A stretch of 64,000 nt of DNA from Syntrophomonas sp. (GTDB lineage Bacteria; Bacillota; Syntrophomonadia; Syntrophomonadales; Syntrophomonadaceae). A program made the position numbers and the translations under genes. Shown here piece by piece: positions 1 to 8,581 of this stretch. A model generated the notes under the pieces. That model did no database searches, was not told the origin of the DNA, and saw only the letters and a list, made by a program, of their open reading frames with translations. The stretch's first letter is position 1; each line of letters begins with the position of its first letter. The stretch is from positions 28,811 through 92,810 of the forward strand of contig JAENZE010000004.1 of assembly GCA_016841425.1 (NCBI GenBank), read 5' to 3'.

Positions 1-1107
1 GTATTTATGGGATTAAGCTATTTGTTTGAACAGATATTTGGTATACCTTATGTTCTAGCTCTGGCCATAATGGCCTTGTTGGCAGGATTGTATCTGGTCC
101 TGGGAGGTTATATGGCGGTTGCTCTGGTAGATTTTGTGCAGGGCTTGATAATGATACTCGGAGTAGTCTTAATGGTATATTTTGTGGTGGGGCATGAAAT
201 AGTCAATGGCTTTGTCAATGGATTCACCTCATTGAGAACCATTGATCCAGGGCTGATAATACCTTCATCAGCAGTAAGCTGGGTAGGCCTGATATCACTT
301 ATTATTTTAACCAGTCTCGGTACCTGGGGTTTACCCCAGATGGTTCAGAAGTTTTATGGTATCAAAAACGAGCAGGTTATACCAGTAGCCACTTGGGTAT
401 CAACGATATTTTCTTTGCTAATAACCATGGGCGCATATTATGTGGGATCTACCGGCCATTTATTTTTTGCCGAATTGCCAATTTTTAATGGTGCTCCTAC
501 ACCCGATTTGATCATGCCAACTATCATAGGCCAAACCCTTCCTCCGCTGGTTGGAGCTTTAATATTGATTTTGGTGTTGTCTGCATCCATGTCAACTTTA
601 TCGTCGCTCGTTTTAACCGCCAGTTCTTCCGTGAGTATCGATCTGATAAGAGGGACGGTGAAAAAGGATATCAGCGAAAAAACTACCATGAACCTTATGC
701 GGGTTTTATGTATAGCTTTTATAGCCTTCTGCCTGTATGTAGCATTGAATCCGCCCGGCATAATCTTAACCCTGATGGCTCTCTCCTGGGGTGCGGTAGC
801 AGGTTCGTTTCTAGCCCCTTATCTTTATGGCTTGTTCTGGCCGGATACTACCCGGATCGGAGCCTGGGCCGGGATGATAAGCGGGCTTTTGATAGCGGTG
901 GGTGGATATATAGTTATTAATACCAGTCCTTCATTTATCAGCAGTGATATTATGGACTTGTTTATAAAATGGGGTACTCCATTCTTTGGATCACTGGCTA
1001 TGATCATACCACTGGTGGTAGTACCGCTGATAAGCATGATTACCAGATCCTATACGGCGGATCACATTAATCGGGTATATAATGAGAGCGAATCTATTGT
1101 TGCTTAG
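1..1107 (+). CDS. sodium/solute symporter (SSS family), C-terminal part
   Basis: Membrane transporter of the sodium:solute symporter family (PutP/PanF type), expected to use the sodium gradient to import an organic acid or amino acid. The frame is open to the left edge of the window, so the ATG at 7 need not be the start; about 368 residues are visible against about 480-550 in the family. Roughly nine hydrophobic segments are seen, with a conserved serine-rich stretch (SASMSTLSSLVLTASS, near residues 190-205) typical of the family. The gene stops 66 bases before a phenylacetate-CoA ligase on the same strand, which makes an aryl-acid or other carboxylate substrate plausible, but this is inference from context only. 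Confidence 0.85.
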   Translation, partial: VFMGLSYLFEQIFGIPYVLALAIMALLAGLYLVLGGYMAVALVDFVQGLIMILGVVLMVYFVVGHEIVNGFVNGFTSLRTIDPGLIIPSSAVSWVGLISLIILTSLGTWGLPQMVQKFYGIKNEQVIPVATWVSTIFSLLITMGAYYVGSTGHLFFAELPIFNGAPTPDLIMPTIIGQTLPPLVGALILILVLSASMSTLSSLVLTASSSVSIDLIRGTVKKDISEKTTMNLMRVLCIAFIAFCLYVALNPPGIILTLMALSWGAVAGSFLAPYLYGLFWPDTTRIGAWAGMISGLLIAVGGYIVINTSPSFISSDIMDLFIKWGTPFFGSLAMIIPLVVVPLISMITRSYTADHINRVYNESESIVA

Positions 1108-1173
1108 TCTGGAATTATTGACGGCAAAAATTAAAGCGGTTTAAGGATAGAAAACAGGATAGGAGCGAATAAT

Positions 1174-2493
1174 ATGGCGGTCTGGAATAAAGAAGCTGAA
1201 TGTATGCCCCGTGATAAAATGGAAGAACTGCAGCTGCAGAGATTAAAGGAAACTCTGGAGTATGTTTATGAACATTCGCCGCTGTACCGCAGCAAATACG
1301 ATACGGTAGGTTTTAAACCAGGAGATTTAACAAAACTAGAAGACCTTCAAAAACTGCCATTTACCAGTAAAGAAGACTTTAGAGCCAACTATCCCTTTGG
1401 GATGTTTGCAGCTCCTATGGAAAAAGTGATCAGGCTGCACGCATCCTCGGGCACCACGGGAAAACTGACAGTAGTTGGGTTGACTCGCAAAGATATGGAC
1501 ATATGGACAGAACTTCTGGCCCGAATGATAAGCATGACCGGGGTGGACTCTTCCGACGTTACCCAAATTGCCTTTGGCTATGGTCTGTTTACCGGTGCCC
1601 ATGGACTGCAGTACGGCATGGAAAGAGTCGGCGCTACGGTAATACCTATATCCGGAGGGAATTCTGAGAAGCAGCTGATGGTTATGAAAGACTTTGGCAC
1701 TACCACCCTGGTAAGTACTCCCACCTATGCCCTGCATCTAGGCGAAGTAGCACTCAATATGGGCATCAATCCAAGGAGGGACCTTAAAGTAAGGGTTGGG
1801 CTGTTTGGAGGAGAAGCATTTTCTGAAGAATATCGTAAACAGATTGAAGAAGTATGGGGAATGCTGGCTACTGATAATTATGGGCTCAGTGAAGCCGGCG
1901 GGCCTGGATTTGCTGGAGAGTGTCATTTGATAAACGGACAGCATATAGCAGAAGATTACTATATTACTGAAATAATAAATCCTGAAACTATGCAGCCGGC
2001 TGCTCCAGGTGAAAAAGGGGAGGTAGTCATAACCACCCTGTGCCGGGAAGCAATTCCAGTTATAAGATACCGGAGCAAAGACATTAGCTCGATAACTTAT
2101 GAACCGTGTGAATGCGGGAGGACTACTGCCCGTTTAAGCAAGATAACTGGCCGCACCGATGATATGATGGTTATCCGGGGGGTGAATGTATTCCCATCTC
2201 AGATTGAGAGCGTGCTTATGAATATAGAAGGATTATCACCCCATTATCAAATTATTCGATATAACAAGGGCTATCTGGAAGATATTGAAATACAGGTAGA
2301 GGTATCAGAGAAAATATTCTCCGACAATTATGCGGAAATAGAGGCTATTGAGCGTCGTCTCAGTCAGCAATTATATAAAACCCTATCCCTGAATCCAAAA
2401 CTCAAATTTGTGGAACCATTCAGCATAGAAAGAAGTGCGGGCAAAGCTAAAAGAGTGATAGATTTACGCAACCAGGAAAAGCAGGAGGGATAA
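1174..2493 (+). CDS. paaK: phenylacetate-CoA ligase (AMP-forming)
   Basis: Activates phenylacetate or a related aryl-acetate to its CoA thioester with ATP. The protein is 439 residues, the usual length. The adenylate-forming P-loop SSGTTGK is at residues 91-97, a YGLSEAGGPG motif lies in the middle, a CECGRT segment follows, and the C-terminal AMP-binding domain carries the lysine-containing SAGKAKR motif near residue 427. It starts with ATG after a GGAGCG-type ribosome site and ends 3 bases before the next gene, so the two are probably co-transcribed. With iorAB about 2.5 kb downstream it fits arylacetate and aromatic amino acid metabolism of anaerobes. Confidence 0.9.
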   Translation: MAVWNKEAECMPRDKMEELQLQRLKETLEYVYEHSPLYRSKYDTVGFKPGDLTKLEDLQKLPFTSKEDFRANYPFGMFAAPMEKVIRLHASSGTTGKLTVVGLTRKDMDIWTELLARMISMTGVDSSDVTQIAFGYGLFTGAHGLQYGMERVGATVIPISGGNSEKQLMVMKDFGTTTLVSTPTYALHLGEVALNMGINPRRDLKVRVGLFGGEAFSEEYRKQIEEVWGMLATDNYGLSEAGGPGFAGECHLINGQHIAEDYYITEIINPETMQPAAPGEKGEVVITTLCREAIPVIRYRSKDISSITYEPCECGRTTARLSKITGRTDDMMVIRGVNVFPSQIESVLMNIEGLSPHYQIIRYNKGYLEDIEIQVEVSEKIFSDNYAEIEAIERRLSQQLYKTLSLNPKLKFVEPFSIERSAGKAKRVIDLRNQEKQEG

Positions 2494-2496
2494 TAC

Positions 2497-3600
2497 ATGA
2501 GCGATATTATTAAAAAACAGGCCAGAGATGAAATATTTAGTTTAAAACCCTATACCCCGGGAAAACCAGTGGAAGAAGTCAAGAGAGAATTGGGATTGGA
2601 AGATATAATAAAATTGGCATCTAACGAAAATCCCCTGGGGCCATCACCTCGGGCCTTGGATGCACTTAGGAAGTCGTTAGATACCATTCATTTTTATCCA
2701 GATAGCAATAATTTTTACCTCAAGCAAAAATTGATTTCGTTTTTAGGCATTGAAGATAATCAGCTGCTGGTTGGAAATGGCTCTGATGAATTATTGAAAT
2801 TGTTGGTGGAGACTTTTATTAACCGCGGAGACGAAGTTATATTTGCATCCCCTTCTTTTTCAGAATATGAATTTACTGCCACCATTATGGGAGCTAAATG
2901 TATTGCGGTTCCCCTGATTGATTTCAAGCATGATTTGCCGGCTATGGCAGATGCCATTACCGATAAAACAAAGATAATTTATCTATGTAATCCTAATAAC
3001 CCCACCGGGACGGCAGTCAGCAAAGCAGAGACAGATGAATTCATGACCCGGGTGCCGGAAGATGTTATAGTACTATTTGACGAAGCTTACTTTGAATACG
3101 TTGAAAACCCAGATTTCCCCAATGGTTTGGAATATCTCAAGCAGGGCAGAAATGTTATAGTTTCACGCACTTTTTCCAAAATATATGGTCTGGCCGGGCT
3201 GCGCATAGGTTATATGGTTACTACCCCGGATATTGTAGCCGCGGTAGAGAGAGTCACCGAGCCCTTCAATGTCAATCTCCTGGCCCAAATTGCTGCTCTG
3301 GCTGCAATAGATGATATAGACCACGTTGAGGCCAGTAAGAAAATGAATTCTGCCGGCAAAACCTATCTGTATGCAGAGTTTGAAAAAATGGGTCTAAAAT
3401 ATGTGCCTACAGAAGCAAATTTTATCTTTGTTGATACCGGTAAAGATTGTCAGGAAGTATTTAAAAAACTGATGTCCAAAGGTGTTATTGTACGAACCGG
3501 AGATATTTTCGGATATCCCACCTACATTCGGGTGACCATTGGTAATCCAGGTGAGAATAAGCGTTTTATCACAACTCTGCAGGAGATTTTGGAGGCGTAA
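2497..3600 (+). CDS. hisC: histidinol-phosphate / aromatic aminotransferase (HisC family)
   Basis: PLP-dependent class I/II aminotransferase. The 367 residues match HisC throughout: the ASNENPLGPSP segment (41-51), NPNNPTG (165-171), DEAYFEY (195-201), and the PLP lysine in SRTFSKIYGLAG, Lys228. HisC enzymes transaminate histidinol phosphate and often also phenylalanine and tyrosine. No other histidine gene is in the window, and the neighbours are an aryl-CoA ligase and indolepyruvate oxidoreductase, so an aromatic aminotransferase role is at least as likely; that is inference. It starts 3 bases after paaK, with the GGAGG ribosome site inside the paaK tail. Confidence 0.85.
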   Translation: MSDIIKKQARDEIFSLKPYTPGKPVEEVKRELGLEDIIKLASNENPLGPSPRALDALRKSLDTIHFYPDSNNFYLKQKLISFLGIEDNQLLVGNGSDELLKLLVETFINRGDEVIFASPSFSEYEFTATIMGAKCIAVPLIDFKHDLPAMADAITDKTKIIYLCNPNNPTGTAVSKAETDEFMTRVPEDVIVLFDEAYFEYVENPDFPNGLEYLKQGRNVIVSRTFSKIYGLAGLRIGYMVTTPDIVAAVERVTEPFNVNLLAQIAALAAIDDIDHVEASKKMNSAGKTYLYAEFEKMGLKYVPTEANFIFVDTGKDCQEVFKKLMSKGVIVRTGDIFGYPTYIRVTIGNPGENKRFITTLQEILEA

Positions 3601-3604
3601 ACCA

Positions 3605-4144
3605 ATGGATTCCAGGTTACTTGCTGCAGCTCACTATGCTCAGCCTGATGCAAGAGCGGTATTACTCCAGGCTTTCATTAATAATTTTAATGATACTGTT
3701 GAACAACCATTATACATTTGTATTGGTTCAGACCGCCATCTGCTGGACTGCCTGGGGCCCTTGACAGGAACCATGCTTCAGGAACAGAGTTCAGAGCTGC
3801 TGGTATTTGGTACTCTGCAGGAACCATGGCATGCTGGCAATCTCAGCGCCAAGCTAAGAGAACTAAGAGCTAGATATCCTTATCGGCCTGCCGTGGCTAT
3901 TGATGCGTCTATAGGAGATAGTGAACCTCCGGGGCTGATTAAATTAAAGACTGGCCCAATTAAACCAGGCAAGGCAGTACAAAAAAATCTGCCTAAAGTA
4001 GGCGATTTTGCCATAACCGGGTTAGTAGGAAATCGAGCCAATAGGACATCGCAATCTGCAACCGATATAATCAGTCTGGCTCATGTTTATAGTATGTCCA
4101 GAGTGATAAGTGATGCTATTATTGAGTTTGGTGCCAGGCACTAA
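3605..4144 (+). CDS. yyaC: YyaC family sporulation protein
   Basis: A 179-residue protein of the YyaC/DUF1256 family, found in spore formers and related in fold to spore germination proteases; its molecular role is unknown. The diagnostic block YICIGSDRHLLDCLGPLTGT occurs near residues 38-57, and a second conserved block (VGNRANRTSQSATD) lies near the C terminus. The ATG at 3605, following the GGAGG at 3591-3595 in the end of hisC, is a better start than an upstream in-frame codon at 3539. The last codons and the stop fall inside a GGTGCCAGGCACTA palindrome (4130-4143) that recurs inverted at 4424-4437, so the C terminus appears to be donated by a repeat. Confidence 0.8.
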   Translation: MDSRLLAAAHYAQPDARAVLLQAFINNFNDTVEQPLYICIGSDRHLLDCLGPLTGTMLQEQSSELLVFGTLQEPWHAGNLSAKLRELRARYPYRPAVAIDASIGDSEPPGLIKLKTGPIKPGKAVQKNLPKVGDFAITGLVGNRANRTSQSATDIISLAHVYSMSRVISDAIIEFGARH

Positions 4145-4465
4145 CTCATTAATTCATTTGGTAACTTTACAGAATAAGTTAATAATTAAATTTTCGCACC
4201 TGCCCCGCTAGCGAGTTTTATGCTTTGTCTTAGCAAGGAAGCCCTCAACAGGACTACAATTTGTGCTCGCTATGCTCGAAACAATACTGAAGGTAAGGCG
4301 CTTAACAGCGAGCATATAGCTGAATAGCAAGCATTGCATATGTAGGAAGTATTTCTCCATTTGCTAAGCTAAGACCGGCTGACGGCGGGACAAAGCATAA
4401 TGCTCGCCAGTCCAAGTAGTTAATAGTGCCTGGCACCGTTTTTTAAGTTATTCCGTAAAGTTACC
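4130..4465. repeat. composite palindromic repeat region after yyaC
   Basis: GGTGCCAGGCACTA at 4130-4143 has its exact reverse complement at 4424-4437. A second pair, 4160-4182 and 4443-4465, is inverted with about 21 of 23 matches. The segment between also holds AAGGAAGCCCTCAACAGGAC (about 4235) followed by a GTGCTCGC stretch that resembles one unit of the 52-bp tandem repeat at the right edge of the window. No coding frame is supported. This reads as stacked REP/MITE-type insertions. Confidence 0.7.
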
Positions 4466-4471
4466 AGATGC

Positions 4472-4781
4472 GGGGACAAAAGGACCGTCCGAGACCACTG
4501 AAAAAGTCTCAAAACTTGCGCCAGGGTATGTATAAATATACTGGCGGCCATTGGCGAAGCATGGGTAACAACATCCTGCGAAGGCGATTAGCGGAAGGGG
4601 GCGAGCGGCACGGACGCCGCGAGAGCGCCGCTGAGCACGGATGCGAATTGGCGCTGTACCCCTGGAGGTAATCGACAAGCAGTTAATGTTGTCCATGCGC
4701 AGACTGGGAGCAAGTGTATTTATACATACCCGTTTACCCAAATAGCCTTTTTCAGTGGTCTCGGACCGTCCCCTTGTCCCC
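4472..4781. mobile_element. MITE-like long imperfect palindrome
   Basis: About 310 bp bounded by 35-bp inverted repeats at 4472-4506 and 4747-4781 that differ at only a few positions; both contain a GACGGTCC-type core close to that of the RAYT element at 61651-62525. A second inner pair, GGGTATGTATAAATA at 4524-4538 and its complement at 4717-4731, is exact, and further weaker pairs follow inwards, so the transcript could form one long hairpin. Internal DNA is G+C-rich compared with its flanks. No transposase is encoded and no clear target duplication was seen. It is probably a non-autonomous element mobilised in trans. Confidence 0.7.
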
Positions 4782-4908
4782 GGTGGAGGACTATTCCAAT
4801 GCAGGTTTAAATAGCAACCATCAATCTTAGTGTATAATACGGCGACCTGTGTTATCATTCAAATATAAGTAAAGATGATTATACCAGGCACTGTTAATAG
4901 GGTCAGTG

Positions 4909-4939
4909 AACCTCTCATCCGTCTGGAAGAGAGGTTTTT
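4909..4939 (+). terminator. terminator-like hairpin in the iorA leader
   Basis: AACCTCTC (4909-4916) pairs with GAGAGGTT (4929-4936) and is followed by a run of T to 4939. It lies only about 14 bases before the AAGGAGG of iorA. It may end transcription coming from the repeat region, or act as an attenuator for iorAB; a TATAAT at 4833-4838 is a possible minus-10 upstream of it, without a good minus-35. Confidence 0.6.
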
Positions 4940-4966
4940 ATTTGATAACTGCTAAGGAGGAATACC

Positions 4967-6709
4967 ATGAAACGACTGATGATTGGAAATGAAGCTATTG
5001 CCAGGGGTGCTTATGAAGCTGGTGCCACTGTGGCTGCTGCTTACCCTGGTACCCCGAGTACAGAAATAGTCAGCAGCTTCGCAGAATTTGATGATGTTTA
5101 TGCTGAATGGTCTCCCAATGAAAAAGTTGCTCTGGAAGTCGGGATTGGTGCCTCGATTGGAGGAGCCCGGACCCTGGTAGCGATGAAACATGTAGGAGTA
5201 AACGTGGCCGCAGATCCTTTATACACCTTTGCCTACACCGGGGTAAATGGGGGGCTGGTTCTGATTTCGGCGGATGACCCCGGAATGCATTCCTCCCAGA
5301 ATGAACAGGACAATCGAGGTTATGGAAGATTTGCTAAAATTCCAGTGCTTGAGCCATCGGACAGCCAGGAAGCCTTGGAGTTCTGTAAAATGGGCTTTGA
5401 TATAAGTGAAAAGTTTGACACCCCGGTTATGTTACGAATAACTACCCGCCTGGCCCATTCACAGACCATGGTAGAAGTTGGATCAAAACAGGAATATGAG
5501 ATTAAGGGTTACAAAAAGAATGCAGCTAAATATGTCATGCTTCCTGCTAATGCCCGGGCCCGGCATGTGGAAGTAGAAAAACGCATGCTAGAGCTAAAGG
5601 AATATGCGGAAAGCAGTGAGATAAACTGGGTGGAATTAGCTGATACCAGCATTGGTATTATCACCAGTGGGGTTCCTTATCAGTATGTAAAAGAAGCTAT
5701 GCCTGGAGTATCTATACTCAAATTGGGCATGGTAAATCCGCTGCCAGAAACATTAATAAAGGAATTTGCCCAAAAGGTTGATCGACTGTTAATTATAGAA
5801 GAACTTGAACCGGTGATTGAAGACCAGATCAAATCCTGGGGCATCCAGGTTGAAGGAAAGGAATTATTTTCTCTTTTAGGGGAATACAGCCCGGAATTAA
5901 TAGAAAAAGTTTTAAAGGGTGTCAATAATGAGGACAGGTATGGATTAGTAAAGGAAATACCAGGTCGGCCTCCTCTGCTTTGCCCTGGGTGTCCGCATCG
6001 GGGAGTATTTTATACCTTGAGAAAGATGCGTTTAATGGTAGCTGGTGATATCGGATGCTATACCTTGGGAGCTCTGAGCCCCCTGGATGGGATGGATACC
6101 ACCATATGTATGGGGGCCAGCATTGGCACAGCCATGGGCATGGAGAAGGCCCGGGGTGAAGAATTTGCAGAAAAAATGGTAGCTGTAATAGGGGATTCTA
6201 CATTTGTTCATTCCGGAATTACCCCTTTGATAGATATTGTATATAATCAGGGAACTTCTACAGTGCTAATACTGGACAACGATACCACCGCAATGACCGG
6301 GCATCAGGAACATCCTGCTACCGGAAAAACCATTACCAACCAACCGACCAGAAAGTTGGATCTAGTTGCATTAGTGAAATCTATCGGTATAGAGAACGTA
6401 CAGGTAGTTGACCCGCTGAAATTGGATGAATTACAGAATGCGCTAAAGGAAGAACTGGCCAGACGTGAACCGTCAGTAATCATAGCTAAACGTCCCTGTG
6501 CCTTAATAGAAACGAAACCGTCCGGAGTCAAATATTATGTAGACCCGGAACTCTGCACAGGGTGTAAAATATGCATTAGAATCGGCTGTACTGGAATCAA
6601 TTTCCTGGATGAGGAGAGGATTGCAGTTATGAATGATAACAACTGCGCAGGCTGCGGTCTCTGTCCACAAATATGTAAATTCGATGCTATAAAGGTATTG
6701 GAGGTATAA
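4967..6709 (+). CDS. iorA: indolepyruvate ferredoxin oxidoreductase, alpha subunit
   Basis: Large subunit of the cytoplasmic enzyme that oxidatively decarboxylates indolepyruvate and other aryl-pyruvates to aryl-acetyl-CoA, reducing ferredoxin. At 580 residues it is near the family length. The N-terminal pyrimidine-binding domain starts with GNEAIARGAYEAG; the thiamine diphosphate domain is seen around CPGCPHRG and GDIGCYTLG; the C terminus carries two 4Fe-4S clusters (CTGCKICIRIGC and CAGCGLCPQIC). It has a strong AAGGAGG site at 4954-4960 and is followed by iorB with 3 bases between. Together with paaK and the aminotransferase it could run either towards aromatic amino acid breakdown or, in reverse, towards synthesis from aryl-acetates. 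Confidence 0.95.
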   Translation: MKRLMIGNEAIARGAYEAGATVAAAYPGTPSTEIVSSFAEFDDVYAEWSPNEKVALEVGIGASIGGARTLVAMKHVGVNVAADPLYTFAYTGVNGGLVLISADDPGMHSSQNEQDNRGYGRFAKIPVLEPSDSQEALEFCKMGFDISEKFDTPVMLRITTRLAHSQTMVEVGSKQEYEIKGYKKNAAKYVMLPANARARHVEVEKRMLELKEYAESSEINWVELADTSIGIITSGVPYQYVKEAMPGVSILKLGMVNPLPETLIKEFAQKVDRLLIIEELEPVIEDQIKSWGIQVEGKELFSLLGEYSPELIEKVLKGVNNEDRYGLVKEIPGRPPLLCPGCPHRGVFYTLRKMRLMVAGDIGCYTLGALSPLDGMDTTICMGASIGTAMGMEKARGEEFAEKMVAVIGDSTFVHSGITPLIDIVYNQGTSTVLILDNDTTAMTGHQEHPATGKTITNQPTRKLDLVALVKSIGIENVQVVDPLKLDELQNALKEELARREPSVIIAKRPCALIETKPSGVKYYVDPELCTGCKICIRIGCTGINFLDEERIAVMNDNNCAGCGLCPQICKFDAIKVLEV

Positions 6710-6712
6710 GTG

Positions 6713-7300
6713 ATGAGTAAACAGGTAACTGATATTCTAATAGTAGGAGTAGGTGGACAGGGCACACTGTTGACCAGTCGAATACTCGCCGATGTAGCTG
6801 TGCAGATGGGATATGATGTTAAGGTATCCGAAGTTCACGGAATGGCTCAGCGGGGTGGAAGTGTGGTGACTCAGGTGAGATATGGAAAAAAAGTATATTC
6901 TCCCATAATAAAAAAGGGAGATGCGGATATACTGCTGGCTTTTGAAAAACTGGAAGCAGCCCGCTGGTTGGATTATTTAAAGCCGGATGGAATGGTCATA
7001 ATCAACGACGAAAGGGTTGATCCTCTGCCGGTCATGAGCGGCAAAGTAAAGTATCCTGAAGATATAGTTGATAGAATACAAAACCTGGTCCCCAATACTC
7101 GTTTGATCAATGCCACTGAAATAGCCAGACAATGTGGGAATACCAGAGCTGCTAACGTGGTGCTGGTTGGTGTCCTTGCAGCAGTAGCCAGTTTACCGGT
7201 ACAGGAGATGAAAAATGCCATCCAGACACTGGTTCCGGAAAAAGCCATCGAGATAAACCTGAAAGCCTTCGAAGAGGGCATGGGGGTTATTGCTAGCTAA
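6713..7300 (+). CDS. iorB: indolepyruvate ferredoxin oxidoreductase, beta subunit
   Basis: Gamma-type subunit of the same enzyme, 195 residues, with the glycine-rich VGVGGQGTLLTSRIL at the N terminus and the EVHGMAQRGGSV motif near residue 40, both typical of 2-oxoacid:ferredoxin oxidoreductase gamma domains. A GTG at 6710 is also in frame, but the ATG at 6713 has the better spacing to GGAGG at 6700-6704. It is co-transcribed with iorA. An inverted repeat follows at 7369-7395. Confidence 0.92.
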   Translation: MSKQVTDILIVGVGGQGTLLTSRILADVAVQMGYDVKVSEVHGMAQRGGSVVTQVRYGKKVYSPIIKKGDADILLAFEKLEAARWLDYLKPDGMVIINDERVDPLPVMSGKVKYPEDIVDRIQNLVPNTRLINATEIARQCGNTRAANVVLVGVLAAVASLPVQEMKNAIQTLVPEKAIEINLKAFEEGMGVIAS

Positions 7301-7368
7301 ATAGGAGCAGGACAGACCATTTATCCTTGCTCAACTCCTTCCGGGAAGTGTACGGGTTTGCAACGGTG

Positions 7369-7395
7369 GGTTGAAACTGCTCAGTAGTTTCAACC
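7369..7395. terminator. inverted repeat between convergent iorB and Uma2 genes
   Basis: GGTTGAAACT (7369-7378) and AGTTTCAACC (7386-7395) form a perfect 10-bp stem with a 7-base loop. There is no strong T-run on either side, so a two-way transcription stop is likely but not proven. The following 50 bases contain GTGCTCGCAGAG, faintly like the 52-bp repeat unit. Confidence 0.5.
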
Positions 7396-7451
7396 TTAAA
7401 CTTTGGAGCCAGCGAACCCAAATGATAGTGCTCGCAGAGTGCTTCCGATGC

Positions 7452-8210
7452 TTAAAGCGACCATAGATCGCCTAAGGCAATCAATAATCCGGTGAACTCC
7501 GGGTGTTCCATCAGGTCTTCGTCCATTCCGGCAGCCACTAGGGCGTAAACGCCATTCTGCAGGGAAAAACATTCAAGGGTTTTTTCCTGGGGATTTACAA
7601 GCCAATAGTGTTGCACCTGACCTTCCTGGTAAATCCTAAGCTTTTGCAGACGATCCTTGCGGACGCTGGAAGGAGACAAAACCTCCACTATCAGTGTGGG
7701 CGGCCCATCAATTCTGGCATCCTTCACGATAAGTTTTTGTTCTCCGGATACATAGAACAGATCCGGTTGAACTACGGTAATATCATGGAAGGTAACATCC
7801 AAGGGTGCGTCGAAAACTTCACCATCGGGATCTACCTTCCAAAAATAATCTTCCAAGATCCTCTGGAGTCTGCGGGAAACCCGCTGATGCATAACATTTG
7901 GTGAAGGTTCTTTGATTAATATTCCGTCCAGGATTTCAAAACGATAGCCTGATTCTTCCGGCAATAACAGATAATCCTGATAAGTGAGTTTTTTGTTACT
8001 ATCTTGTTCCTTATACTCCACTACGTTTTCCTGCACAGTTGGGTCAGTTAATGATCGCATAACATCAGCCAACTTATAACGATAATTCTTGCTTCCTAAT
8101 ACTATATAAGGTATTTTATTCTCTCTGGTGTATCTCCAGATGGTTTCCACTGATAGATCCAGAGCTTCGGCCAAAACCTGGGCAGTAATAAGTTCCTTAT
8201 TATCTGACAC
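7452..8210 (-). CDS. HTH domain fused to Uma2-family (DUF820) nuclease domain
   Basis: A 252-residue protein. The first 55 residues form a MerR/excisionase-like helix-turn-helix (AQVLAEALDLSVETIWRYTR). The rest is a Uma2 family domain of the PD-(D/E)XK nuclease fold: the acidic residue in VVQPDLFYVS, then the IVEVLSPSS motif and a lysine a few residues later, ending in YWLVNPQEKTLECF. Uma2 genes are abundant in some bacteria but their function is not established. The GTG at 8210 is preferred because GGAGGTGA lies 4-12 bases before it; a longer frame to 8306 would add an unlikely hydrophobic leader. It is transcribed towards iorB and is alone on this strand. Confidence 0.75.
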   Translation of the reverse strand: MSDNKELITAQVLAEALDLSVETIWRYTRENKIPYIVLGSKNYRYKLADVMRSLTDPTVQENVVEYKEQDSNKKLTYQDYLLLPEESGYRFEILDGILIKEPSPNVMHQRVSRRLQRILEDYFWKVDPDGEVFDAPLDVTFHDITVVQPDLFYVSGEQKLIVKDARIDGPPTLIVEVLSPSSVRKDRLQKLRIYQEGQVQHYWLVNPQEKTLECFSLQNGVYALVAAGMDEDLMEHPEFTGLLIALGDLWSL

Positions 8211-8581
8211 AGAATCACCTCCACTTAAATTATAAATGGGGAATAAAATAAAAACAAGCAAAAACAACCATACACAACTAATGCTAACTGTATGGTTGGG
8301 TGACACGAAATCTACTATACCTCAAGCCGTTAGACACAGCCATGTTGCTATCCTGAGGGATTAGTACTGGTTGAGGAAGTAAAGCGCTGCTTAACTGAAG
8401 CTTATGATACTTCCATGAACAGGAAGTTAAAATAGTATAATATAATGATAATGAATAAACCCGGCAAAAACATATGGTTGCCCGGATTATTGCGGCGAGA
8501 ACTATACGAAAACATTGGGAATAATAGAATGAGCGCAAACAGGCATTTGCTGGCATAATTAGCAGTAGGAGGATTCAGTCT
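8211..8581. other. intergenic region between divergent Uma2 and RlmD-type genes
   Basis: Contains a perfect inverted repeat CAACCATAC / GTATGGTTG at 8265-8273 and 8290-8298, close to the Uma2 promoter side, and a smaller one (ACTTCC / GGAAGT, 8409-8427). TATAAT occurs at 8436-8441, a possible minus-10 for the rightward gene, without a convincing minus-35. No coding frame is supported. Confidence 0.5.

Noticed and set aside
4448..4858. Long minus-strand frame inside the palindromic region
   Set aside because: It spans the MITE-like inverted repeats, has no ribosome site and no protein-like composition.
7381..7451. Copy of the 52-bp repeat after iorB
   Set aside because: Only GTGCTCGCAGAG and a few flanking bases agree; too short to call a repeat copy.
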